Assembly: GCA_017828935.1 (NCBI GenBank)
Contig: JAGAUG010000063.1
Coordinates: forward strand, 1-12,638
From: Oscillospiraceae bacterium
GTDB taxonomy: Bacteria > Bacillota > Clostridia > Oscillospirales > Ruminococcaceae
Length of the DNA stretch: 12,638 bases
Direction: 5' to 3'
Shown here: in pieces, positions 1 to 7,238 of the stretch
Layout: every line of letters begins with the position of its first letter
How positions within the stretch are numbered: position 1 is the first letter of the stretch
Made by a program: the position numbers and the translations under genes
The notes under the pieces: generated by a model
What the model saw: the letters and a program-made list of their open reading frames with translations, nothing else
What the model was told of the DNA's origin: nothing
Database searches by the model: none

Positions 1-1873
1 ATAAATATTTAACTATTGAGTCGCCAACGGCGTTGGCTAAATCAAAGACTTGCTCTGAAGTAAAAAGCTGAGATGTTTCTTTAAAATTAGTTAAAAACCC
101 GGCTTCTATAAACGCTGTCGGACAAAATGTATTTCTTGAAACATAAAAATTTTCCAACTTTTCATCTCTTTTTCCTCTCTCAGTATACTCTGAAATAGTA
201 TTAGCTACTAAAGACGAAAAAGAGCTTGAAAATTTATTATCTTTTGTATAGTAAACTGTAACTCCATTCGCTTTTATATTAGCTGCCGAATCTGCGTGAA
301 GAACTATAACAAAATCTGGTTTTGTTTCTTCGATAAGAATTGCTCTGTCGCTAAGAGAAACATATTCGTCTTTATCTCTTGTTAAAACAACTCTTGCTCC
401 GAGCGAAGTCAATCTATTTTTTACAGCTAGGGCGTTAGCTAAGTTAATATCTTTTTCTTTTCCTCCGCCAACTTCTCCAACTAAACCCATCGCCCCTGTA
501 TCACTACCTCCGTGACCAGCATCAACTAAAACCGTTATATTTTCTAGCGGTTTTAAGCTGTTTTTTGATAATTCAGGTCTCTTTTTAAGATATATAAACG
601 TAGTATCTTCGTTAAATTCTATATTATAACCCCAAAGAGAATTATCTGGTTTTAAACTAAAAGTTAATTCCAAATAATTTTCTTTGTTTTCTGCAACTAC
701 TTTTTCAAATAATTCACTCTTACCTGAAAAAGAAGATAAATCTAAATTTCCGTCTGTCGAAAACAATTTTACAATTAATTTATCTTCTGTTAATCTAGAA
801 GTAAAAATCGGGGCACAGCTACCTTTTAGCGATAATACTTCTGAATTTTCATTTTTATCAAAACCGACTCCTGTTATGTAATTATCTAAATTTATATTCT
901 CAAAAATTGGCTCAACAAATTTTTTCCCGATCCAACCTCCGCAACCAAGTTGATAAAAATCTTTTTCGTCTCCAATAATTTTATCTACAACGCCTTTTTT
1001 TAACATCAAAACAACTTCATTTTCTTTACAACTAGGAGCGTTTCTAAGTATTCCATATCCCCAACAAACTCTAGCAAATCCTGGCATTCTATTCGAATAA
1101 TATATCTTTCCCAAAGACTTTTTTTCTGTAACTTCTCCTTCAAAGTCGATTTTATAGATAACATTTTCTAAATCATACGTTTTGTCGTCTTCTAGAGAAC
1201 CTGAAAGATCTATTTCTAAACTATACTCAACAAGCTCCTTTATTTCTGTTTCTACTCCTGTTTCTGATTCTAATTCTGTCTCTATTTTTTTTTCTTGTTT
1301 TAAGTTATAAGTCTTGCCATAAAGCTTGGCTTCAACGCTCACACCCGACGGCGCTAAACAATTAAGTTTTATTTTCTTGTCTTTTAATACAATATTTTGA
1401 GCTGGGTACGCAAGTTTATCTAAAAAACACTTGTTTTTTAAAACCGGCTTTTCGCAGGCGAAATTATTACAAGATTCATCAACAGCTATATTTTTAAAAA
1501 TCGGAACAACTTTCTCTTGATCTCCCTGTCTAAAAACACATTTGTATTTTCCATCTTGAGGTAACGAAAGTACTATTTCGAACATCCCATTCGGAGCTCT
1601 GTCTAGTATCTCTTGATCATTAACATACAAAGGCTCACTAGGATTAGAAGTTCCAGCTATGTAAATCGTATCTTCTTTTATAGTTTCTATCTTTTTCGGA
1701 CAAATTATTTCTAAAGTTTTGGGAACTAGTTCCTCAGCTTTAATTTCAACTATAGAATCAATATCTAAATAATTTTCCGGCGACATCTCCAAAACACTTA
1801 CAGCCGAACTACAAAATAAACCTGTCGATATTAAAAATACCGGTGTGTTTTTTATAAATTTATTTTTACTCAC
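1..1873 (-). CDS. N-acetylmuramoyl-L-alanine amidase (Amidase_3), exported; 3' end outside window
   Basis: This predicted zinc amidase cleaves the bond between N-acetylmuramic acid and L-alanine in peptidoglycan, outside the membrane. The frame is open from a GTG at 1873 to base 2 (624 codons) with no stop, so the C-terminus is missing. The start is set by a GGAGG nine bases upstream. Residues 6-26 look like a signal peptide (hydrophobic stretch, then AVS). Residues 55-135 resemble an Ig-like fold containing GTSNPSEPLYVN. Residues 272-320 look like an SH3b-type wall-binding domain (GYGILRNAP to GGWIGKKFV). The catalytic domain begins near 447. Its family zinc ligands are visible as H454 (DAGHGG), E473 (KEKDINL) and H526 (VLHADS), and E590 in FIEAGFLTN is the catalytic glutamate. 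All key residues are present, so it should be active. It has its own promoter and is not obviously co-transcribed with the lipase upstream. The amidase call is secure; the accessory domains are inferred from sequence appearance only. Confidence 0.93.
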   Translation of the reverse strand, partial: MSKNKFIKNTPVFLISTGLFCSSAVSVLEMSPENYLDIDSIVEIKAEELVPKTLEIICPKKIETIKEDTIYIAGTSNPSEPLYVNDQEILDRAPNGMFEIVLSLPQDGKYKCVFRQGDQEKVVPIFKNIAVDESCNNFACEKPVLKNKCFLDKLAYPAQNIVLKDKKIKLNCLAPSGVSVEAKLYGKTYNLKQEKKIETELESETGVETEIKELVEYSLEIDLSGSLEDDKTYDLENVIYKIDFEGEVTEKKSLGKIYYSNRMPGFARVCWGYGILRNAPSCKENEVVLMLKKGVVDKIIGDEKDFYQLGCGGWIGKKFVEPIFENINLDNYITGVGFDKNENSEVLSLKGSCAPIFTSRLTEDKLIVKLFSTDGNLDLSSFSGKSELFEKVVAENKENYLELTFSLKPDNSLWGYNIEFNEDTTFIYLKKRPELSKNSLKPLENITVLVDAGHGGSDTGAMGLVGEVGGGKEKDINLANALAVKNRLTSLGARVVLTRDKDEYVSLSDRAILIEETKPDFVIVLHADSAANIKANGVTVYYTKDNKFSSSFSSLVANTISEYTERGKRDEKLENFYVSRNTFCPTAFIEAGFLTNFKETSQLFTSEQVFDLANAVGDSIVKYL

Positions 1874-1882
1874 TAATTATTT

Positions 1883-1887
1883 CCTCC
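1883..1887 (-). promoter_or_regulatory. Ribosome binding site of the amidase gene
   Basis: On the minus strand a GGAGG lies nine bases before the GTG at 1873. This decides the start: no ATG lies nearby in frame, and the hydrophobic signal peptide follows directly. Confidence 0.85.
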
Positions 1888-1937
1888 AAACAAATATATT
1901 AATTAATATAATATATTTTTTATATTCTACAGCTCTA

Positions 1938-1966
1938 ATTTTATCATCTAGATAAATTTTTGTCAA
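1938..1966 (-). promoter_or_regulatory. Housekeeping-sigma promoter for the amidase gene
   Basis: Read on the minus strand, TTGACA (1961-1966) is followed by exactly 17 bases and then TAAAAT (1938-1943). Only one base departs from the ideal hexamers. Transcription would begin near 1931, giving a leader of about 58 bases before the GTG. A second TTGACA sits 17 bases further upstream (1978-1983) but has only a poor -10 (AAAATT) at the right distance. Confidence 0.8.
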
Positions 1967-2083
1967 TAGATTTTTTTTGTCAAAACTTAAAGACAAATTT
2001 TCTAACTATTAATTTTAATAACACATTTCAAAAATACTTATATTCAAAATATTATATTTATTTATAAAAAAAATATATAACAT

Positions 2084-2128
2084 AAAACCGCAATAAAATA
2101 ATTATAAAAACTATTTCATTACGGTTTT
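2084..2128 (-). terminator. Intrinsic terminator of the LCAT-like hydrolase gene
   Basis: Two 16-base arms (2084-2099 and 2113-2128) flank a 13-base loop, about 22 bases beyond the lipase stop. As minus-strand RNA all 16 positions pair, two of them as G-U. On the plus strand the same two positions would be A-C mismatches, so the element favours minus-strand transcription. The stem ends in GGTTTT, and a T-rich tract including a run of eight T follows on the minus strand. Confidence 0.75.
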
Positions 2129-2150
2129 AAATAAATTTATTTATAAATTA

Positions 2151-4148
2151 TTATTTTAAAAATATTTGATCTATCGTTCCGTCGTCGTAAATATAAGGTC
2201 TATCGGTTATTATATTTATTACTAAGTTTATTACACTCTCGTCGCTAATAAGACCCATATGATCTACTCTGTGTACTCTATAAGATTTTTCCTGTAAAGT
2301 AGTATTCGCAATCGTTGCGCTAGATACAGTAACCGTACCGTCTCCATCAGCTACTTGACTATAGCTGATTCTTCCTGTGTCATCAATTTCGTCCATATCA
2401 TAAATAATTTGTGTTGTTCCAATTGTACTTAGTCCACAACCAACGATATTATAAAAATCTATATCTTCTGAATTTAAAATACTTTCTCCTGACTGTGTAT
2501 ATAAACTATCATGAAAGTTTTGAGCTTTTGATAAGAAATTCGAAATATTTGGTATATTATAAATATAACTTGTCCATCTGTTAGATAACAAATCTACAAA
2601 TTCATCGAAAGCCTTTACTGCTCTACTTTTTTTAGAACTAAAACATCCGCAAAAACGATATGATACGTTTATTTTTTCTAAAATTTTCTCGTCTGTTTTT
2701 TCGAAAATTTGTCTCGGCGGAAACAGTTCATATACACTCGGACAATTTTTAACAACGTTTTTAATTAAATTATTAGCAACCGGCGCAACTACAGCACCGA
2801 TTAAGCCATCAAAAAATTCCCCCGTCTCGACGACATTTATTGCTTTATTTGCTCCCAAAAACGGAGTTCCAAGCGCAATAAACTTATCAACTTTTTGTCT
2901 GTTTTCTTTTTCTGTTAGATAAGACGTACAAACAAGTCCTCCCATACTATGAGCAACCAGCACAACATTAGAATAATAATTTTCGTCTATGAATTTTTTT
3001 AATTCTCTCGCTGAATCACTATTAGATCTTCTCCAATCATAAGAAAAAAATATTACGTCGTAATCTTTAAAGCTTTTATCGCTCACTATATTATTAGCTA
3101 AATTCGAATAAACGTCAGCTGACCCAAAAAATCTCTCTTTACCTTCGGTTCGACAATTAAACGGATAAGACGGTTTTATTTTTAATTTTGAAGATCCATC
3201 TTCGTTACAAATAAGATTTCCAAAATCTCTTATAATCCTTTTAGTTTCTAGCCCCATTATTCTTATTGGGAATCTTTCGAACTCGTAGTCTTCCTGACTA
3301 CTAATTATTCCTAATGATGTGTTATTATAGTCTTCTTCGGAAGCGTTATCATCTTCGTCTGTATCAATAATTTGATACTTATCTAAATTTAGAATACTAT
3401 TTTCGATAAAATTAAAATCGTTACTTCTTTGGGCCCCATAACCGTATGTATCACATTCTTTTGTTCTCATAACTTTGTTAATAATTTTTGAAGTATCCTC
3501 TGGTGGCCAAATTCTGTGATCTTCAGCGTACTGCACCCCACCAACAACTTGAGATGTTGCTGAAAAAATTTCTGATCCAACGATTCCTGGAACGATTATA
3601 ACGGCTTTTTTTCTAACATGTCTAACCAAGATCTGTTTTTCAAAAACACTAATAATTTCTTGTTTTGTGTTATTTTCTAAATCACAAATATTTCTCGTTA
3701 AAACAATTCTAATAATTTCTTGTTTATCGTCAAATGTCTTGTTAATCTTTATAGGAATTTCAAACTCTGAAACATCTTGAATTTGTATATTTTTTAAGTT
3801 ATTAATACCCATCTCTAACTCTAAACAAGAATCTTGATTTAATAAAATATTAATATTAAATCTGTCGTCTTTTTTTCGATTTGTATTACTAAGTTTTAAA
3901 ATAATATTAAAATTTTTGTCTTCGTCTGTTAAATTGTCTTTAGATAAATTTGCGTTAATTCCAATTTTGTGTTTTTTAAATTCTAATTTTTTTTGTTTAG
4001 TACTTGATAATCTCTCAGAACAACCAACTAAATTATCTGTACCCGAATTTTGATCTTGATCTCGTGCTGCACTACCAAAAATATTATAATTAAAACCTAA
4101 AACAACAGAAAATGCTGTAAATACACTTACAAATTTGTCAAAATACAT
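2151..4148 (-). CDS. Secreted LCAT-like alpha/beta-hydrolase (lipase or acyltransferase)
   Basis: This 665-residue protein resembles the lecithin:cholesterol acyltransferase family, whose members hydrolyse or transfer acyl chains on phospholipids and related esters. Residues 5-25 form a signal peptide ending GSAA, so it is probably exported. Residues 35-175 are beta-rich with no obvious match and may be an Ig-like fold. The hydrolase core starts near 180 with PGIVGSE (187-193, the family oxyanion-loop motif) and continues with YDWRR (370-374). The nucleophile is S401 in AHSMGG. Acidic D603 lies in DGDGTV and H630 in VDHMG, so the triad is complete. Residues 405-600 include a cap region with KAQNFHDSLY, typical of the family. 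The ATG at 4148 is preferred over a TTG at 4163 because GGGGA lies eight bases before the ATG and would overlap the TTG start. The gene diverges from the PASTA gene. The substrate cannot be told from sequence. Confidence 0.88.
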   Translation of the reverse strand: MYFDKFVSVFTAFSVVLGFNYNIFGSAARDQDQNSGTDNLVGCSERLSSTKQKKLEFKKHKIGINANLSKDNLTDEDKNFNIILKLSNTNRKKDDRFNINILLNQDSCLELEMGINNLKNIQIQDVSEFEIPIKINKTFDDKQEIIRIVLTRNICDLENNTKQEIISVFEKQILVRHVRKKAVIIVPGIVGSEIFSATSQVVGGVQYAEDHRIWPPEDTSKIINKVMRTKECDTYGYGAQRSNDFNFIENSILNLDKYQIIDTDEDDNASEEDYNNTSLGIISSQEDYEFERFPIRIMGLETKRIIRDFGNLICNEDGSSKLKIKPSYPFNCRTEGKERFFGSADVYSNLANNIVSDKSFKDYDVIFFSYDWRRSNSDSARELKKFIDENYYSNVVLVAHSMGGLVCTSYLTEKENRQKVDKFIALGTPFLGANKAINVVETGEFFDGLIGAVVAPVANNLIKNVVKNCPSVYELFPPRQIFEKTDEKILEKINVSYRFCGCFSSKKSRAVKAFDEFVDLLSNRWTSYIYNIPNISNFLSKAQNFHDSLYTQSGESILNSEDIDFYNIVGCGLSTIGTTQIIYDMDEIDDTGRISYSQVADGDGTVTVSSATIANTTLQEKSYRVHRVDHMGLISDESVINLVINIITDRPYIYDDGTIDQIFLK

Positions 4149-4156
4149 AATTATCA

Positions 4157-4161
4157 TCCCC
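4157..4161 (-). promoter_or_regulatory. Ribosome binding site deciding the hydrolase start
   Basis: GGGGA on the minus strand lies eight bases upstream of the ATG at 4148. A TTG at 4163, fifteen bases upstream in the same frame, would overlap this site and has no purine-rich site of its own. Confidence 0.65.
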
Positions 4162-4180
4162 AATATTAAATATAATTTAT

Positions 4181-4209
4181 ATTATAAACCATAAAAACAA
4201 ATTTGTCAA
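4181..4209 (-). promoter_or_regulatory. Fully consensus promoter for the LCAT-like hydrolase
   Basis: On the minus strand TTGACA (4204-4209) and TATAAT (4181-4186) both match the housekeeping-sigma consensus at every base, with the optimal 17-base spacer. The predicted transcription start is near 4174, giving a leader of roughly 26 bases. I see no operator palindrome overlapping it. Confidence 0.88.
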
Positions 4210-4243
4210 GCCTTTTTTTAAAAAAATAAATTTTTATTGGAAG

Positions 4244-4272
4244 TTGTAAAAATCGAATTAATATGATAAAAT
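4244..4272 (+). promoter_or_regulatory. Probable promoter for the PASTA gene and downstream operon
   Basis: TTGTAA (4244-4249), a 17-base spacer and TAAAAT (4267-4272) precede the PASTA gene start by about 50 bases. TATGAT (4263-4268) paired with TTGGAA (4238-4243) and a 19-base spacer is a poorer alternative. The divergent hydrolase promoter lies 35 bases to the left, so one regulator could cover both. The region is very AT-rich, so this is a tentative call. Confidence 0.5.
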
Positions 4273-4307
4273 TAAAATATAATATATCAAAAAATTATAA
4301 AAACAAT

Positions 4308-4312
4308 AAGGA
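4308..4312 (+). promoter_or_regulatory. Ribosome binding site of the PASTA gene
   Basis: AAGGA lies eight bases before the ATG at 4321, supporting that start and keeping the N-terminal cysteine motif in the protein. Confidence 0.75.
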
Positions 4313-4320
4313 TCGAGTTT

Positions 4321-6249
4321 ATGAAGAAAAATTCTAATTTTGATTTTAAATTTAGTTGTTGTGAGTTTTGTGAAAATTCAAAAAATAAATATAACAAAAA
4401 ATTGTGTCTCGAATGTAACGAGACTAATAATTTTCAAAATTCAAGACCTTATCTTAAGCTCCAAACTATAATAAAAAACCAATATATAATCGACAAAATT
4501 TTATTTTTTAATAACGAAAGTGTAACTTATTTAGCCTTCGATAAAAATTCTAATCAAAAATATTTTGTTAAAGAATACTTTCCGTTAGATATAGCAACTA
4601 GAGATCCTGATAGCTCTTATATATTGCCATTATCGAAAAAAGAAGCTCAATATAAAGCTCTAATGATAGACTTTACAGATCTTCACAAAACTCTATTTAA
4701 TTTGTCGTCCCCAGGAATTATCCCAATAAAAGAAATTTGCTCTGAAAATAATACGGTTTATATTATAAAAAAATATATCGAGTTAACTTCTTTAAGAGAA
4801 TATTTAGATCGCCAAACTAATAATTATTTGTCTTGGTACAGATGTAAGCCGTTTTTTTTAAAATTAAATTCTATTTTGTCTCATATTCATAAACACGGAT
4901 TAATACACAGAGGTATCTGTCCTGAAAATATATTTTTTGATAAATCAAATAATATATTTGTCGACGGATTTTGTATTTCTTGCGTTAGAACTGCTAATAG
5001 TGAACTTAAATCTGAACTTTACAAAGGCTTTAGCGCTCCAGAACAATATCAAACAAACGGCTGGCAAGGTACTTGGACTGATGTTTATAGCCTTGCTGCA
5101 ACTTTATATAACGTTTTGACTGGCCAAACTATCTTAGACAAAATTAATAATATTAACGAACCGATGATGCCGAAAGAAATTGCTGAAGCAATTTTTAAAG
5201 CAACAAAAACAGATCACAAAGAAAGAACTCAAAATATAAATAAATTTAACTCTGACTTAGTCGACGAAAGTTTTTCAGACAAAACAGCTATATTTAATTT
5301 AAAAGATTCTGAACAAAAAAATATCTCTAAAAATATCTCTAAAAATATTTCTAGGAGTAAAAACAAGATGAAAAAATTAAGAAATATAATTATTATTTTT
5401 GTTTTGATATTAATAATAATTTTTATATTTATTGCTATGAATATTATTAATATACTTAAAGGTCGATCAAAAACAGAAAAAATATCTGAAAAATATATTG
5501 AACAAAACGCTTGGCTATTTGAAGACGATAAATCTGACGATACTAGTCAAGCTAATATTGATGATTTATTACTCGGCCAAAGCGACGATAAAAAATTATC
5601 AAATCAAAAAATAACAACATTACCTAATTTTGTAGGTGAACAAATAAGCGATATAAAAAACAATAAAATTTATACTTCAAAACTTAATTTTATCACAGAA
5701 GAAGAGTTTAGCGAATCAATAAAAGGTGAAATAATTTCTCAAGATCCTTTACCTGGGATATCTCTTAAAAATCTAAAAAACTCAAAATTAGACGTTATAT
5801 CAAAAATCAGTAAAGGCCCAGAATATGTTAAAGTTCCTGATTTATTAGATAAACCTATCGCTGAAGCTATCGATATATTAGAAAAACTCGAAATCAAATA
5901 CGAAATCGTAGAAGTTTATAATAAAAACTATAAAGACAACGTTATTAACGATATGAATAAAAAATCAGGCGAAGATATTATTAAAAATAAAGACGTTTTA
6001 ATTCTAAGAGTTAAATCTCTTGAACTTTCTAGTTCTAGTTCTTCTGATTCCAACTCTGACACTTTTAATTCTAATTCTAGTTCTAGTTCTAAATCAACAG
6101 AATATTTTAATAATTTTTCTAATTCTCAAAATATTCAAAATTCTATTGAATCTAGCCCAGTGTCTGAACAAAAACCCAAGTTATCTTCAAACACCGAGCC
6201 TAGTAATACACAAACTATTGAACAGCCCGAATATATAACAGAACAGTAA
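4321..6249 (+). CDS. PASTA-domain membrane protein with a probable pseudokinase domain
   Basis: The 642-residue protein has the layout of bacterial PASTA Ser/Thr kinases, which sense peptidoglycan or lipid II: cytoplasmic kinase fold, one membrane span, outside PASTA domains. A possible zinc knuckle opens it (C14, C17, C29, C32; CxxC-x11-CxxC). The kinase-like domain spans about 54-315. It retains K84 in VKEYFP, N203, D215 and APE at 239-241. The HRD motif reads HRG (196-198), so the catalytic-base aspartate is glycine; the glycine loop at 60-72 lacks its glycines; and the DFG site reads DGF. A basic stretch precedes a strong membrane span (353-378). Two PASTA repeats follow (about 433-497 and 502-566; the second opens VKVPDLLDKPIAEA), then a Ser/Asn-rich tail (569-642). 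Phosphotransfer is doubtful, and it may act as a binding or scaffold sensor. No PP2C phosphatase gene, the usual partner of these kinases, is next to it. It heads the plus-strand operon. Confidence 0.87.
   Translation: MKKNSNFDFKFSCCEFCENSKNKYNKKLCLECNETNNFQNSRPYLKLQTIIKNQYIIDKILFFNNESVTYLAFDKNSNQKYFVKEYFPLDIATRDPDSSYILPLSKKEAQYKALMIDFTDLHKTLFNLSSPGIIPIKEICSENNTVYIIKKYIELTSLREYLDRQTNNYLSWYRCKPFFLKLNSILSHIHKHGLIHRGICPENIFFDKSNNIFVDGFCISCVRTANSELKSELYKGFSAPEQYQTNGWQGTWTDVYSLAATLYNVLTGQTILDKINNINEPMMPKEIAEAIFKATKTDHKERTQNINKFNSDLVDESFSDKTAIFNLKDSEQKNISKNISKNISRSKNKMKKLRNIIIIFVLILIIIFIFIAMNIINILKGRSKTEKISEKYIEQNAWLFEDDKSDDTSQANIDDLLLGQSDDKKLSNQKITTLPNFVGEQISDIKNNKIYTSKLNFITEEEFSESIKGEIISQDPLPGISLKNLKNSKLDVISKISKGPEYVKVPDLLDKPIAEAIDILEKLEIKYEIVEVYNKNYKDNVINDMNKKSGEDIIKNKDVLILRVKSLELSSSSSSDSNSDTFNSNSSSSSKSTEYFNNFSNSQNIQNSIESSPVSEQKPKLSSNTEPSNTQTIEQPEYITEQ
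5320..5355 (+). repeat. Three tandem 12-base units in the PASTA gene
   Basis: Two identical copies of AATATCTCTAAA and a third diverged copy run head to tail, encoding a repeated N-I-S-K/R motif (about residues 334-345) just before the basic membrane-proximal segment. The unit is a multiple of three, so copy-number change keeps the frame and alters only the length of the juxtamembrane linker. Confidence 0.8.
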
Positions 6250-6279
6250 AAAATTAATTATAAAATTATAAAATTTGTT

Positions 6280-6945
6280 ATGAAAAAAAAATATAATAAT
6301 TATAATAAAGACATAGACAAAATAATATATATTTTAAAAAATTTATATCCTGACGCTAAGTGTTCTTTAGTTTATAATTCGCCTCTAGAGCTTTTAATCG
6401 CTGGCCGACTGTCTTCTCAATGTACAGATAACCGAGTAAATATAGTAACTAAGACGCTTTTTAACAAATATAAAACTCTAGAAGATTTTGCTGACGCAAA
6501 TTTAGAAGATATAAAACAAATAATTAAGCCTTGCGGACTTTTTAATAAAAAAGCTGAAAATATAATTAATCTCTCTAAAACAATAATAAAAGATTTTAAT
6601 AACCAAATTCCTGATAATATTGACGAACTTATAAAGCTTCCTGGAATTGGTCGAAAGACAGCTAATCTAGTTGTCGGAGAAATTTTTAAAAAGCCCGCTA
6701 TTATTTGCGATACACACTGTATCAGGATAACAAATTTGTTAGGTCTATCTTTTTCTAAAGATCCGGTTAAAGTTGAGAAAGAGCTTCGTCTTGTTTTGCC
6801 CGAAAAAGAATCTTGTTTGTTTTGTCATATGATAGTTTATCACGGCCGAAAAATTTGTAAAGCTAGAAAACCTGATTGCCCTGAGTGTCATATTAAAAAT
6901 TATTGTCAGTTTTATAAAAACAAAAAGAGTGAGAATCTTGAATAA
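6280..6945 (+). CDS. nth: Endonuclease III, DNA glycosylase/AP lyase
   Basis: This enzyme removes oxidised pyrimidines from DNA and nicks the resulting abasic site in base-excision repair. The 221 residues compare with 211 in E. coli Nth. The helix-hairpin-helix motif LPGIGRKTAN (120-129) carries the catalytic lysine K126, and the catalytic aspartate is D144 in CDTHCIRI. A [4Fe-4S] cluster motif C-x6-C-x2-C-x5-C is complete at C193, C200, C203 and C209. The segment GRLSSQCTDNRVN (42-54) corresponds to the family's LLSAQATD region. The ATG at 6280 is the only reasonable start: the next internal methionine is at residue 184. No clear ribosome binding site precedes it in the 30-base A/T-rich gap, so translation may depend on read-through from the PASTA gene or on the A-rich leader. 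Its end overlaps the chorismate mutase gene. Confidence 0.95.
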   Translation: MKKKYNNYNKDIDKIIYILKNLYPDAKCSLVYNSPLELLIAGRLSSQCTDNRVNIVTKTLFNKYKTLEDFADANLEDIKQIIKPCGLFNKKAENIINLSKTIIKDFNNQIPDNIDELIKLPGIGRKTANLVVGEIFKKPAIICDTHCIRITNLLGLSFSKDPVKVEKELRLVLPEKESCLFCHMIVYHGRKICKARKPDCPECHIKNYCQFYKNKKSENLE

Positions 6946-7222
6946 TAAAAAAATTTTTTTATTAAGAAAAAAAATAGATGTTATAGATAATAAAATAATA
7001 AAATTACTAGACAAAAGACTAAAAATCGCTTTATATATCGCCGAAGAAAAACAAAAGAATAATATAAATATTTATGATAAATACAGAGAAATTAATATTA
7101 TAAAAAGACTTTATAATATTAAAAAATATTATTTAAAAAATTCAGCAATAGATAGAATTTATAAAGAAATTTTATATAACTCTGTTAACGAAATGAAAAA
7201 AATAAAAAATATTAAAAAATAA
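6929..7222 (+). CDS. aroQ: Chorismate mutase, AroQ class, monofunctional
   Basis: It should convert chorismate to prephenate, the branch point to phenylalanine and tyrosine, in the cytoplasm. The 97-residue all-helical protein matches the stand-alone AroQ fold in length. Compared with the E. coli mutase domain, active-site residues are kept: R13 (LRKKID), R30 (LLDKR), K41, D50, R53 and E54 (YDKYRE), and S85 in the last helix (EILYNS). The position usually holding glutamine or glutamate in that helix appears to be M89, with E88 beside it, so this residue may be replaced or shifted. The chosen start is a GTG at 6929, overlapping the last 17 bases of nth. A TTG at 6938 is also possible, and neither has a good ribosome binding site, so coupling to nth translation is likely. 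No prephenate dehydratase or dehydrogenase gene is attached or adjacent. Confidence 0.87.
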   Translation: MRILNNKKIFLLRKKIDVIDNKIIKLLDKRLKIALYIAEEKQKNNINIYDKYREINIIKRLYNIKKYYLKNSAIDRIYKEILYNSVNEMKKIKNIKK

Positions 7223-7225
7223 AAC

Positions 7226-7230
7226 GAGGT
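7226..7230 (+). promoter_or_regulatory. Ribosome binding site supporting a TTG start of malic enzyme
   Basis: GAGGT lies eight bases before the TTG at 7239. The TTG start places a normal N-terminus ahead of the family's first conserved block, and no ATG is available until residue 63. Confidence 0.75.
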
Positions 7231-7238
7231 AAATAAAA

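Noticed and set aside
684..881. Short open frame on the plus strand inside the amidase gene
   Set aside because: It lies wholly within a continuous, motif-verified minus-strand gene, has no ribosome binding site and its Ser/Asn-rich product looks like an antisense shadow.
1895..1910. Sixteen-base AT-only palindrome in the amidase leader
   Set aside because: It consists only of A and T in a very AT-rich leader, so chance is a sufficient explanation; there is no T-tract or known operator resemblance.
6745..7014. Minus-strand open frame across the nth/chorismate mutase junction
   Set aside because: Both plus-strand genes are supported by catalytic motifs. The antisense product is a Phe/Ile/Leu-rich string typical of reading AT-rich genes backwards.
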